Shown here piece after piece: positions 1 to 10,968 of a stretch of 64,000 nucleotides of DNA (position 1 is the first letter of the stretch; each line of letters starts with the position of its first letter). Position numbers and translations under genes: made by a program. The notes beneath the pieces were generated by a model. The model did no database searches, was not told where the DNA came from, and saw only the letters and a program-made list of their open reading frames with translations. This DNA comes from Reclinomonas americana ATCC 50394 (taxonomy: Eukaryota > Jakobida > Jakobea > Jakobida), in NCBI GenBank assembly GCA_048213135.1, contig PS015093.1, positions 1-64,000 on the forward strand. Direction: 5' to 3'.

Positions 1-30
1 TGGAATGCGCATGGAACAGCACAGAGGCGA
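1..30 (-). repeat. Inverted copy of the lysozyme-intron minisatellite unit
   Basis: The first 30 bases are the reverse complement of the core unit of the 733-1500 minisatellite (CCTCTGTGCTGTTCCATGCG followed by CATTCCA), with one mismatch. It lies just downstream of minus-strand exon 3 of the lysozyme, where the intron should begin. It therefore supports the view that contig 1-669 belongs in the other orientation. Confidence 0.8.
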
Positions 31-73
31 GGGACGGGAGGAATGAGGCAAGAGCACGCGCTGCTCACTCAAC

Positions 74-470
74 TCCATTCGAATCCAAGAACGAGAACAT
101 ATCATCGACCTGCGCCTTGGCGCTCTTTCCACGGCACGGGAACATGTACACATCCACGTGCTTCATACCGCCGGCCCACGCATTCGCCACCGTCTGCACC
201 GCGTCCGTATCAGGCGCACCTGTGTAGCACACAACATGGATTGCAATCAATAAAAACGCGCACAGAAACGCAAGCAGCACGAAGAATGCTCACCATACGA
301 GTGATAGGCACGCACAATGGCAAAGTCAAAGCCAGTCGAGTTGAGGCAGCGGAACTGTGAGCGCGCGCGTGCGTGTGCATATTAGACAACATGTCGCACC
401 TCGGAATAATCGCACCTCGCACACTCCCCCCAGTGCACACACACGCACACACACACACACACACACACGT

Positions 471-509
<39 letters not shown>

Positions 510-652
510 ATTCAACGCACATTGGAGACCGAGTAGGACCCGGCGACATCAACACCGCGCGTGGCCTCGGCCACTGGTGTCATTGTGCCCACACTCAGCA
601 CCACCACCGCCACCACTGCCAAGCACACAATCAACACACGCTGCTGCTGCAT
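74..652 (-). CDS. GH25-type lysozyme, N-terminal exons 1-3
   Basis: Three minus-strand exons (521-652, 294-354, 74-219) encode the N-terminal half of a Dictyostelium/Entamoeba/C. elegans-type GH25 lysozyme, which would hydrolyse peptidoglycan in phagosomes or outside the cell. Exon 1 starts at an ATG, gives a hydrophobic signal peptide (LAVVAVVVLSVG) and then GVDVAGSYSVSN, the usual GVDV start of the mature enzyme. Exon 2 gives CLNSTGFDFAIVRAYHSYG and exon 3 gives KHVDVYMFPC and ends at DSNG. All boundaries are GT..AG with consistent phase. No C-terminal exon follows on this strand inside the window. The missing half lies on the plus strand at 1676-2240, and the two halves total exactly 690 nt (229 aa) when joined. 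I infer that this contig is inverted rather than that two half-genes exist. Confidence 0.85.
436..508. repeat. (CA)n-(CT)n microsatellite
   Basis: A CA-dinucleotide run is followed directly by a CT run in the intron between lysozyme exons 1 and 2. No gene function is inferred; the short open frames here are repeat artefacts. Confidence 0.95.
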
Positions 653-669
653 TCAATCGTCGTCCTCTG

Positions 670-732
670 NNNNNNNNNNNNNNNNNNNNNNNNNNNNNNN
701 NNNNNNNNNNNNNNNNNNNNNNNNNNNNNNNN
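670..732. other. Assembly gap (63 N)
   Basis: A run of N separates the minus-strand lysozyme exons from the plus-strand minisatellite and exons. It is the probable position of a wrong-orientation contig join. Confidence 0.95.
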
Positions 733-1500
733 CTGGCAGCCTTGCTGCTCTTGATTGTGTGCTCTCTCGTCCACACTTCGTTCCGTCGTCTGCCGACCAT
801 TCTGTCTCCACTTACACTCTTCGCTCTTCCTGTTCTCGTCTCCTTCTGTCGCTTCACCTCTGTGCTGTTCCATGCGCATTCCAGTGGCAGCCTTGCTGCT
901 CCTCTTTGTGCACTTTGCCGTCCATGCTTCGTTCCGTCGTTTGCCAGACTTCGTCTTTCGCCACTTGCATTCTTCGCTCTACCTCCCTCCCTGCTCATCT
1001 CATCTTCCTCCCTCCCTCTCCTCTGTGCTGTTCCATGCGCATTCCAGTGGCCTCGCTGCTCCCCTTTGTGTTCTCCTTCTTACACCCATTCCGTCGTCTG
1101 CCGACCATTCTTTCTCCACTTGCGCTCATCGCTCCTCCTGTTCTCGTCTCCTTCTGTCGCTTCACCTCTGTGCCATGCGCATTCCAGTGGCATCCTTGCT
1201 GCTCCCCTTTGTGTCTGCCGACCATTCTTTCTCCACTTGCACTCTTCGCTCCTCCTGTCGCTTCACCTCTGTGCCATGCACATTCCAGTGGCATCCTTGC
1301 TGCTCCCCTTTGTGTGCTCTGTCGTCCACTCTTCGTTCCGTTGTTTGCCAGACTTGTCTTTCGCCACTTGCATTCCTCGCTCTTCCTCCCTCTCTTCGGT
1401 TGCCTCACCTCTGTGCTGTTCCATGCACATTCCAGTGGCATCCTTGCTGCTCTCGATTGTGTGCTCTGCCGCTCATGCTTCGTGGAGTCGTCCGCTTGCA
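733..1500 (+). repeat. Degenerate minisatellite in lysozyme intron 3
   Basis: A tandem array of imperfect units of roughly 110-160 bp. Each contains the core TTCCATGCGCATTCCAGTGG, then CCTTGCTGCTCC.TTTGTG, a GTTCCGTCGTYTGCC segment and a pyrimidine-rich spacer. Cores are visible near 868, 1030, 1165, 1272 and 1420. The array is followed by a C/T-rich stretch running to the 3' splice site at 1675. It is most likely intronic; the Leu/Ser/Cys-rich open frames through it are compositional. Confidence 0.8.
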
Positions 1501-1675
1501 TTCCCCCGTCAGCCACCATGCCTCTCTCCCTCCCTTCCCTCCCCTCCCCCCATCCTCTCTTCTGTGTTATTCCAATGACAGCGTTGTCGCTCCTCTTTGT
1601 TCACTCCCTTCCCTCCCCTTCCCATTCCCGTCTTCCTCCCTTTCCCTCCACTCGCATTCCCTTTTTCCATCCCAG

Positions 1676-2240
1676 ATCAAGTACGGCATGGTGTGGCTCG
1701 ACATTGAGGACAACCCAAGCGACAACTGCGGCTGGGGCACCGACTACGCCTCCAACTGCGAGTACCTGGCCGACCTGGCCAACGCTATTGGCGCTCATGG
1801 CCGTCAAGTCGGTTCGCTCACCTCTCTTTTCCCCCTTCCTCATGGGTTTCGACTGACCTTTTTCCCACCGCAGGTGTGTACGCCTCCACATACATGTGGG
1901 GCCGCATTCCGGGCAACAGCTGCACCAGCGTGAGCAGCCACCCGTTGTGGTACGCGGCGTGGGATGGGCAGCAGGTGACTCCGTCCGCACATTCTCTCTT
2001 TGCAGTCACCGAGACTAATCTCTCACGTGCGTTCCCCGCGCAGAACTACAACAACTTCCACGCCTTCGGAGTTGCGTCTTCTCACGCACAACATGCATGC
2101 AATCCGCCAACCACGTCTGACTTGCTCACACAATCATGTTTGATACCTTGCAGGGCTGGTCTCAACCGGCCATGAAGCAGTACGACGACCACCTGACCAA
2201 CGGCTGCGGTTTTGATGCCGATGTCGACTATTACCCTTGA
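1676..2240 (+). CDS. GH25-type lysozyme, C-terminal exons 4-7
   Basis: Four exons (1676-1811, 1874-1974, 2044-2070, 2154-2240) carry the C-terminal half of a GH25-like lysozyme. Recognisable family motifs are GMVWLDIED (the Asp/Glu pair expected at the active site), VGVYASTYMWGRI, HPLWYAAWDG, NNFHAFGGW, MKQYDD and the Cys-containing end CGFDADVDYYP before TGA. No signal peptide or GVDV segment precedes exon 4 on this strand: upstream is only a minisatellite, then an N gap. Exon 4 begins in phase 0, and exon 3 of the minus-strand piece (74-652) ends in phase 0 at DSNG, so the splice product reads SNG-IKYGMVW as in the family. Together they make a complete 229-aa enzyme. Confidence 0.88.
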
Positions 2241-2464
2241 GAGCGGAAAGCAAGAGAGAGTGAGAAAGCGTTTCCACAATCGCAAAACAATGAAACGCGA
2301 CATGATGACAGGACATGAACGCTGCAAATCCGGCATTACGCACGCACAAGAAGCGGTCAGACAATGCCGTGGGTCGTTCACTTGGAAGATGGTGCTTTCT
2401 CTCACGCACACACGCGCACTCTCTCTGTGCTCCCTGCGCATTCTCACTCTCACTCCATGCACAG

Positions 2465-4369
2465 ACGACAAGAAGTGGATCAACCTCGACGGTGGCCAGT
2501 TCGGTGAGTCTCCTCTTCCCCTTCACTCTCCCTCTCTTTCTTCTCCCTGCTCTGACCACACGCGCACACACACAGGCACCGTCTTCAAAGTCCCTGTGAT
2601 CGGCGAACCACGCTGGGTCGACCCTGCCTCTCTTTCCGGCGCCTCCTCCTCATCCTCCCCACCCGCATCCTCTTCCTCCTACGCGTGCGCACCACCTCCC
2701 GTGTTCCCTTCGGCCACGGACGCAGCTGCGCGGACCGCCGAATTCAAGTCTGCATCAGAGGGAGTGGCATGGGCGCCCTCGGCAGTGATAATTCCCGATC
2801 CATCACCTCTCTCTCCGTCCTCTATGAGCTCTTCTTCGTCGTCCGCGGCTGCTCCGTCGCCTTCTCGCATGGAGGCCGTTGCGTCGCCAATGCACCATCA
2901 CATGCCGCCGGGCGAGCCTCCGCGATGGGCAGTGGTCAAGCGTATTGTGGTGGACAACAGTTCGCAGGCACGAATCGGGGTGCGTTGACCAAGGTTTCTG
3001 CTGTGGACCTTCTTCTTTCCTTTTCGTGTAACGGTTCGTGTAGGTGCGGCCAGAGGATGTGGAGCGTGAGCGGGAGGCACTGCAGAAGCTGCAGGAGTGC
3101 CCGCAGGAGAACCTGTGCGACTCGTACATTCTGGAGCGGCCATTGCGAGCCAGATCCGGAGTCTCTTATCTCGGTGCGGTGATGTTGGGTAAGCACGCAC
3201 TGTTCAGTTGATCTGACGTGCGCCGTGTACAGTGACGGAGCTCTACGAGGGCGGCAGTCTCTTCTCCTTCATCCAGCGGTACGAAATGGACGAGGGACAG
3301 GCGGTGAGGACAGTGACGATTTTCTTCACCCTTCCTGTCTCGTACCTCATCTTGGGATCCCTGCTCCTGCTGCAGGCACACTTCACTTGGCAGCTTCTCA
3401 AAGCGCTGCAACACTTGCAGGAGCTGAAGATGGTGGTTCGTGTTGTTATCCCCACTCCCTTCTCCCTCTTGCGCAGTTCCTCATAATCTCTACCCTTTCG
3501 TTGACGACAGCATCGAGACTTGAAGGTGCAGTACTCCTGCGACGAATGTTTCCACCTGCAATGTCAACTGACCGCATGTCGCGTGCAGTCCGAGAATGTG
3601 GTAGTTGAGTACGTCAGGCGATCGGAGCGAGCGCGTAAGCAAGGCTCTAAGCTGAAGAGCGTCGTGCGGTTGCGGCTTGTTGACTTCGGTGTGTGCTCGT
3701 AGAGCTCTCCTTTGTCGCCTCGCTCTTTTGACTCATCGCAGTGGGCAGGCACAAGCAAGACCATTCCAACTGCTGCCTACAATGCCCGCCAAACGTACCG
3801 CGGATCCCAGTTTGCCATGGCGCCAGGTTTGTCTGCAAAACATACTTGCTTTCTGCTAGTGACTTGCTCACTCAAATCTCTTGTATTGGCAGAGGTGCAT
3901 CTACTGTTTGTCGACTCACAAGCACTTCCCCAGTGATGCCTTACCTGTGACTCTCTCCAGATTCGCAAGCAACACAGTGCGACGGTGCTCAGTGACATTT
4001 GGTCGCTCGGCTTCATTGTTGTCGAGGTACTGCAGTTTTCCCGCTCGTCTGAATGCTGCGCCGTCAATCATTCACTAACAATCACGTTTCTTTGTATGCA
4101 GATGCTCACCAACGGCAACCTGTACATTCCGGTTCAAGGTGGTCCGCCTGAGATCCCCGACGACATTAGCGATGAGGCCAAGAGCTTTTTGAAGCGGTGC
4201 TTCGTTGAAGACCCGTTGCGTCCATATTCCGCCTATCTCGCCCATGTCGTGCCTCATTCATTTTTCACGCGTGTGCCAGATCGGAGCGTGCCACGGTAGA
4301 CGAGCTCTTGAAGCATCCATTCATTTCGGTCGTGCGCGGCGAGAATGAGACTAGTTCCTACCGCGAATG
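2465..4369 (+). other. Kinase-domain exons of the fusion gene
   Basis: Exons I can place: 2465-2503, 2576-2979, 3044-3188, 3233-3303, 3376-3432, 3511-3525 (15 nt, HRDLK), 3589-3688, 3749-3826, 3893-3894 (2 nt, see findings), 3961-4026, 4102-4214 and 4280-4369. Between the glycine loop and the catalytic lysine lies an insertion of roughly 100 residues rich in Ser, Ala and Pro. All classical kinase catalytic motifs are present, so activity is plausible. Confidence 0.8.
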
Positions 4370-7300
4370 GTGCGCTGCTTCGTGTTCCTCTCAACCGTAC
4401 TCGCATCACCACTCACATCATATTACATCCGCGTTAGCCCTCCGCTGCGCAGCGACAGGGTGTCGCAGAACATGGATGGTCACTCGCAGGCTGTGCTGTA
4501 CCAGAAGAATTTGCTGCGATGGCGAGGCAACGCATTTTTCGGTCGTCGATCCGTGTTTGCCGCCATCGAAGACTTCCGCACTGGCGACCAGTCGCCTCTC
4601 CCGTCGTCGTCTCACTCATCGGCATCAGCCCCGAGTGTGGGTGGACCCCGACCCATCTTGCTGTTGCGCGGTGGTGTTGGCGTCGGCAAGACGGCGTTGG
4701 TGTGCGAGATCGCCCACAAGTTCCTGATTCACAACAAGTATCCAGGCGTCGACACCGATGCTGTGGTGCGCGGTCGTCCTGTGCTCGGCAGAACACTCGC
4801 TGTGCATTGCTGATGTACGAATTCGCAGGGTGATTTCTTCTACGATAACATTGTCGTGCCAGTGGAGCGCATCGCGGGATTCTACATTGTGAACGCCAAC
4901 GAGACGCGCTCACTGACAACCGACATGTTCATTCGGAGCGTGACTTCCATGTTTCTTCGCACTGTTCCCAACTTCCGCGAATCTCTGGCCTTCAGTCTCC
5001 GCGACAGCGGTGACGTGTACGACAATGAGCGCTCCGCGGACTGGACACGACTCGTCAAGGACCCTCTCTCCAACAATTCGACGACGAATCCGCAGGTGCC
5101 TCGCTGCGTTCTTGTTTTGATCCATCACACAATAGGTGTGCTCACTTTGTGTTTTGTGCGCACACAGTCCATGATTCTTGTCATCGATGGACTCGTGGCC
5201 GAGGACAGAGTGCCCGAAGAAGCACGCGAATCGTACAAGCAGCTGTTGAGGCTCATGCGTCAAATGTTTGTTCGCACTTCGCTCATCCCTGTCTTTCTCT
5301 TGTGCGTATGCTCATTGTTGCTCTCTCACTCTAATGCACAGGGTTGCCGACTTCCCGCAGTGGATCCGATTGGTGTTCACTGTCGCCGATGACCATGTGG
5401 AATTCCTGCACAGCCTATTGCGATGTGACGCGGCTTCCTCATCGTCAGTCGCTGCGCATTCATATGTGCATGCAACTTCATCAGTAAGTCACCGTTGTAC
5501 AGACTACATGTTGCTCGACATGTCGATGGCTCTGTGACCGCCGTGCATTACAGGTGACAGTCACCGCGCAGGCACTGGGTGATCCGAAAGACAAGGAGAG
5601 TCGACTGGACGCAGAGGAATTCGTCCGCCACACCGTTGACGAACACCCGCGGCTGCGCCACGCCGTCAAAAAGTGGGCACCGAAAGCCAACAACTCGCGA
5701 GACTCGTCGGCAGCCAATCAGGAGTTGCGAGTGCGTCTTGGCCAGTGCGAATTGTGCCGCGTGGCGAACCACAACTTCCGTTACCTGAGCAAGATTCTGG
5801 AGATTGTGGCCAGTTCCACGTCCGATCTGAAGCACCTGCCAAAGGAGGTATGTGTGTGACACAGCCTGTCTGCTTCGGTCAGTGCTGATCCTCTGTGTGC
5901 AGCTCGATACCATCTACGAAGAAATGTTTGTGCAGTCGTTTTCCAACGTCAGCAGCTTTGAGGACGAGAGCGAGGTGCCAGGCATTTCATGGCTTGACGT
6001 CCTGGGTGGTCTCGGTCTTGAGCCAAGCCGCATGGACCAAATGGCGGAGAAACTCAACGAGATGGAGGAGCCACCGGCGCTGTTCGCTGTCAACCAAACT
6101 CCAATTGGCCAGAGCAGAAAGATTGCCAAAGTACTCGGCATTAGAGACCCTCGCACTCCGGAGGCACGTCTTGTTGAGGAGATTGTGCAGCGGCTTTCTC
6201 GATGCGTGCCGTCGACTCCGGCGCCGTCGCCTGTGCCTCTGGTAGATTCGTCGCCGTCACCAGCACTGGATGCCAGCAGAGTTTCGTTCGTGGAAGTGCA
6301 ACCCATGTTCGAAGTGCTGCTGAGTTGCGTGAGGCACCACAGCCGCAATTATCAGCGCCACGCGCGACAGTGCTGACCGTCATTTGTTTTTATGACAGCA
6401 TCGCCAACGCCGTTGTCGGAAAAGGAACTGCTCGACGCATTGTTCATGTTGGATCCAAGAGGGCGCTGGGACGCCAGGAGCCTGAAGCGTTGCCTCTCGT
6501 ACACTGAGCGGTTTTTGATTCGCCGATCCTCTGACGATCTCGGCGTTGTGTGCTCGGTGCGCCCGCGTCACAGCCGCGCGTGTTGTCAACGCTTTCCCGC
6601 TGACCTTTGGCTTTTGTGCAGGAGTCTGTGGAGACCCTGCAGATTGTGCCTCCTCTTGCTCGTTGGCTTTCCGACCTGGACCGCAGACACGAATACTACT
6701 GTTTCTTGCATCCTCCTGAGAAAGTGTGTCAAGCATTGGTCTCTGCTCTGTGGCATCAGTTCTGCGACCGTTGGTTCAACCACTGGGAGACGAAATCGGT
6801 TCGCAGCACGCTGCTGTCATATGTCTCACTCCCGTTGTTTCTGTCTCACCTGCGTTGTGTTGTTTAATTGCAGCGAAAGCTTGTGGATGCCGCCGCCGCG
6901 TACGTGGAGCGGCTCGGTCGCTCGTACTTGCCGCGCTTTCCATTTTTGCATGACGCGAGGGTGGACCTTTTCCGCATGGCCGCATTGGACCCCCGGCAGC
7001 CGCAGGGAGCATCGTTGCCGTCTGCCTCTTCTTCAAGAAATGCCGAAGAGCCTGCTGGATACTGGAGATCCATGGTACGTTTGATGGCTTGATGACTGGC
7101 GATCAACAGCCGCACAGTCATTGAAGGGCGCTTTACTCTCATGCACAGGCACAAGTTCTGGTCGATATCTGGAAGCTGAAGATGCGGTCGCCACAACTGA
7201 ACGCGAACAGCACTGATCTTCTCTGCAGCGAATTCGAAGCAATGCTCATTCCGTTTGGAGTCTATGCGTGGTGCTGTACTCCACGTGCGTTATCTGTCTG

Positions 7301-9650
7301 GTCCATTTCTGTGCCTCTTGTCGCTCTACTGATCTGAGTGAGACATTGCAGCACCGGAGGGCGATGACGATCTGTGGATTGATCAAGTGGACGAATTTCT
7401 GCTGCTCATGGAACCGTTTACGGCATCTGTCAGCAACAGCATCTGCAAAGTGCTCAGTTCGTTCCTGGAGGAGTTCCCGATGGCTGCACGCTCCTTTGCT
7501 CGTTGGCGTGATTTGCCAGTCGACAGTGCGGCATTTATCACCCTGCTGCAGTACGCCGGCCACCAATTCCGTATCTGTGAAGACTACAAGCTCGGCTACA
7601 CTCCGCTGCATTGGCTTGCCTTCGATGGCCATGTGCAGATGATCGACGCGCTGATCGCGACCATACCCTCTGCGTCATTGCACGCCGTTGTTGAGGGAAT
7701 GGAGGCGCCAGCGGATCCGCGTCTTTCTTTGCTGCATGCGAAACTCGGCAATAGTGGTGACACGCCGCTGCATGTGGCGGCCACCAAGTTACGCTTCCAA
7801 CCCGTGTCCATTTCCCTGAATAGACTGCAATTACTGACTGTTTTATTGGCAGTGGTCATGTGGAAGCCGTGCGAGCACTCATTAGACACGGCGCACGTGT
7901 CCGCGAACCAAACACATCCGGCAACTTGCCAAGTGCGTGCATCTATCATCTGCACCCTGTACCTGTTCTGGTACTCATCTTTTTGCATGCACCGCACACA
8001 CAGTTCACTTGGCCGCTCGACAAGGCCACGTCGATGTGGTGATGGAGCTGCTGCGGACGGATCTCCATTTGATGACCGTGTGCAACTTGCGCGGTCACAA
8101 TGTGATCTCGGTTGCCTCGATGTGGGGTGCGTTGCAGCGTCTGTTTCTTTGTGTGCGTGCGCAACCACTTACTCACCGTGGATTTTAGGTCGCGAGTGCA
8201 TTATCCGCTCAGTGGACGCCTTCCTTTCGAGTGAACAAGTCGACAGGCGCGACCTGCTGGTGACAGCATTGCATGAGCGGTACGTCAGCGCTGGAGAGAT
8301 CGCATTCGCAATGCTGATATCTTACAGTTTCGCGTGTATTTGTAGTGACATGCTGTCGCGTAATGCGGCACACTTGTGCGCTGGGTGGGACACCGATGGC
8401 AATCTGCAAACGATGAACCTGTTGCTGCGGATCGATCCGAATCTGCTGTATGCTCGACGACCGCCAAACACTCCGCCGCTGAAGGGGGCCCCAGTTGGTG
8501 TCTTGGCTTCACCGGGAGCAGCTTCTCGCTCGCAGAGCCTATTCGACGCTAGTCCGGAGCTCGAGTTGCCGATTGACTGGGCGGCTGGCAGTTGCGCACT
8601 GCTTGTATCACTTATCACCTCGTCCCCTCATCTTACCCGCTGCCTCGCAACTCACAGTGGGTCAGCCGCGCATGACATTCTCCCTGCTGGAGCACATGGA
8701 GCAGCGGCCGCACGAAGACTACCCCGACGCCACCGACATCAATCGTTTGCTTGTGCTGGCCAGCTATCGGTGCGGACCTCGGCTGCACAAGGCGGTGGCC
8801 GAGCATCCGCGCTTTGGACCCGAGGCCATCTACAATGCTCGACATAGTGCGGTTGACGAGCGAACACTGTTGCATTGCGCGGCTTCGAGGAAAGGCTCCC
8901 GTGATTTGGCGCAGTGGCTGCTTCACTTGCCGCCGCCGCCTGGATCACCACCACTTGTTTGCATCCCCGACAGCAAGAACTGTACTCCGTTGCGTGCGGA
9001 CGTGCCGTTGCTGGGTGTTCACTGCGCAGCATCTCACCATGCACACACACGCGCAGAGTGCACACTGCGGCTGCTTCTGGCAACTGTGAGGTGCTCAAGG
9101 TCTTCCTCGAATCGCCACCCGACGTTATTCCGCCCGAGATCTTTCAGCAGGTCACTGGGTGGGGTTTTACTCTGCTTCACTCGGCCGCCTACGTTCGCCC
9201 CCGCCAGGTGAGCGCACACGTCCTGTCGCACACGCACGCGCTCTGCCGCGCACTCACACCGATTCACTGGCGTAGACCATCATTCGCATGCTGGTGGAGC
9301 GTTTCCCGCACATGGTGACCATGAGCGACACGCACGAGAAGCAGACGCCGCTGGAGATGGCAGAGAAGCGCGCCAAAAAGTCGAAGCAGGTCCTTTCGCC
9401 CGCCATTAAGCGACTGCTACAAGGAGATCTTGCGCCCGACACGGTGGCGATCTCGGAGCCTGAAGACCCCGACTCGGTCGTTGTTCGCATCGACTCCATC
9501 GCCTCTGTGGTCTCGGGCGACGCCACGGCGGCTACAGACAGTGACATGCAGCGGTCGGTGTCGCTCTCGTCGTCGGCAATGTGGGACTCGAAGATTTTTG
9601 GCGAGCGTCAGTCACCTCGCGGGCCTCCCCCCGCAGCGGGTGATTGCTAG
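2465..9650 (+). CDS. MEKK-like kinase / STAND ATPase / ankyrin-repeat fusion protein
   Basis: One long multi-exon gene. The first supported exon is 2465-2503; the start codon lies upstream and is unresolved. Part 1 is a Ser/Thr kinase domain of MAPKKK style: glycine loop GGQFGTVFKV, lysine in WAVVKRI, HRDLKSEN, DFGT, APE, SDIWSLGF and ERATVDELLKHPF. Part 2 (about 4470-5930) is a P-loop ATPase with Walker A GGVGVGKTAL, Walker B MILVIDGL, FPQWIRLVFTV and the LDTIYEEMF segment. Its order matches the TANC/ANKRD50-like STAND module. Part 3 (about 7560-9400) has ankyrin repeats (LGYTPLHWLAFDGH, SGDTPLHVAA, SGHVEAVRALIRHGA, HLAARQGHVDVV, RTLLHCAA, FTLLHSAAYV, QTPLEMAEK). It ends AAGDC and a stop at 9648. 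I infer a cytoplasmic signalling receptor in which ankyrin repeats sense, the ATPase oligomerises and the kinase signals. Later exon edges are approximate. Confidence 0.85.
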
Positions 9651-9682
9651 TAGAATGGAGTGAACCGAGGAGGGGTGAATGA

Positions 9683-10968
9683 TTAGCGGATCAGCATGTC
9701 GATGGCGTTGGTCATCCATGGTTGTCGCCGTTCCCAGTATTGGGTGAAGCCTGGGTAGGGGGGAAGGGAGGGGAAGGGGAAGGGAGGGGGAAGGGGAAGG
9801 GTGGGGAGGGGAAGGGTGGGGAGGGGAAGGGGAAGATCTAGAGGAAGGAGGAGGAGGAGGAGGAATGCCAGCGCAAGAAGAAGAAGAAGAAAGAGAGAGA
9901 GAGAGAGAGAGANNNNNNNNNNNNNNNNNNNNNNNNNNNNNNNNNNNNNNNNNNNNNNNNNNNNNNNNNNNNNNNNNNNNNNNNNNNNNNNNNNNNNNNN
10001 NNNNNNNNNNNNNNNNNNNNNNNNNNNNNNNNNNNNNNNNNNNNNNNNNNNNNNNNNNNNNNNNNNNNNNNNNNNNNNNNNNNNNNNNNNNNNNNNNNNN
10101 NNNNNNNNNNNNNNNNNNNNNNNNNNNNNNNNNNNNNNNNNNNNNNNNNNNNNNNNNNNNNNNNNNNNNNNNNNNNNNNNNNNNNNNNNNNNNNNNNNNN
10201 NNNNNNNNNNNNNNNNNNNNNNNNNNNNNNNNNNNNNNNNNNNNNNNNNNNNNNNNNNNNNNNNNNNNNNNNNNNNNNNNNNNNNNNNNNNNNNNNNNNN
10301 NNNNNNNNNNNNNNNNNNNNNNNNNNNNNNNNNNNNNNNNNNNNNNNNNNNNNNNNNNNNNNNNNNNNNNNNNNNNNNNNNNNNNNNNNNNNNNNNNNNN
10401 NNNNNNNNNNNNNNNNNNNNNNNNNNNNNNNNNNNNNNNNNNNNNNNNNNNNNNNNNNNNNNNNNNNNNNNNNNNNNNNNNNNNNNNNNNNNNNNNNNNN
10501 NNNNNNNNNNNNNNNNNNNNNNNNNNNNNNNNNNNNNNNNNNNNNNNNNNNNNNNNNNNNNNNNNNNNNNNNNNNNNNNNNNNNNNNNNNNNNNNNNNNN
10601 NNNNNNNNNNNNNNNNNNNNNNNNNNNNNNNNNNNNNNNNNNNNNNNNNNNNNNNNCCTCACTCACCGCACTCCTCGCACGTCACAGTCACAAAGCGACG
10701 GTCTTGCACGTTGAGAATCTTCGTGAGCAGACTGCCACACTCGCTCATCTCGCCCACAGTGAACACAGTGCTCAGGCACTTGCGACATTGCCACGATGCG
10801 GAGGAGCGATGTGCAGAGGAGGAGGAGGAAGAAGAAGAGGAAGAAGAGGAAGAGGAAGCGGCGATGCTCAGAGCAGTGTTGGGGCGAGCTGTGACTCAAG
10901 AGAGTGAGGAAAGCGACTTAGTGACGACTGTGTGTTTGCGTGCACACACACATACCACTCTGTAACAT
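9683..10968 (-). CDS. Small zinc-ribbon protein (PF09855-like)
   Basis: A three-exon minus-strand gene: 10956-10968 (13 nt, ATG TTA CAG AGT G), 10667-10888 and 9683-9750, each with GT..AG borders and matching phase. The product is about 100 aa. A Ser-rich N-terminus is followed by WQCRKC, LTKILNVQDRRF, VTVTCEECGFTQYW and a C-terminal NAIDMLI. This C-x2-C ... F-x-x-V-x-C-x2-C-G-[YF]-T-x-[YF] layout matches the 'zinc-ribbon nucleic-acid-binding' family (DUF2082/PF09855). The second intron contains a GA-rich microsatellite, a 744-N gap and a G-rich stretch next to the acceptor. Function beyond metal binding is unknown. Its stop is 32 bp from the stop of the convergent fusion gene. Confidence 0.85.
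9751..9860 (-). repeat. C-rich polypyrimidine tract before 3' splice site (G-rich on plus strand)
   Basis: On the minus strand this is a long CCCCTTCCCC-type run ending at the CTACCCAG acceptor of zinc-ribbon exon 3. The plus strand reads as many GGGGAAGGGG blocks and could form G-quadruplexes. The same kind of tract occurs before several other acceptors in the window. Confidence 0.8.
9913..10656. other. Assembly gap (744 N) in zinc-ribbon intron
   Basis: The gap begins in a GA microsatellite (9889-9912) and ends 10 bases before the exon 2 donor region. Both flanks belong to the same intron, so no coding sequence needs to be missing. Confidence 0.9.

Noticed and set aside
373-1933. Long Leu/Ser/Cys-rich open frames over the lysozyme intron
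   Set aside because: They run through a (CA)/(CT) microsatellite, an N gap and a minisatellite and cross real lysozyme exons in the wrong frame.
1-2240. Two separate divergent lysozyme paralogues
   Set aside because: Each would lack exactly the half that the other has, and their phases fit perfectly. A flipped contig is simpler, though not proven.
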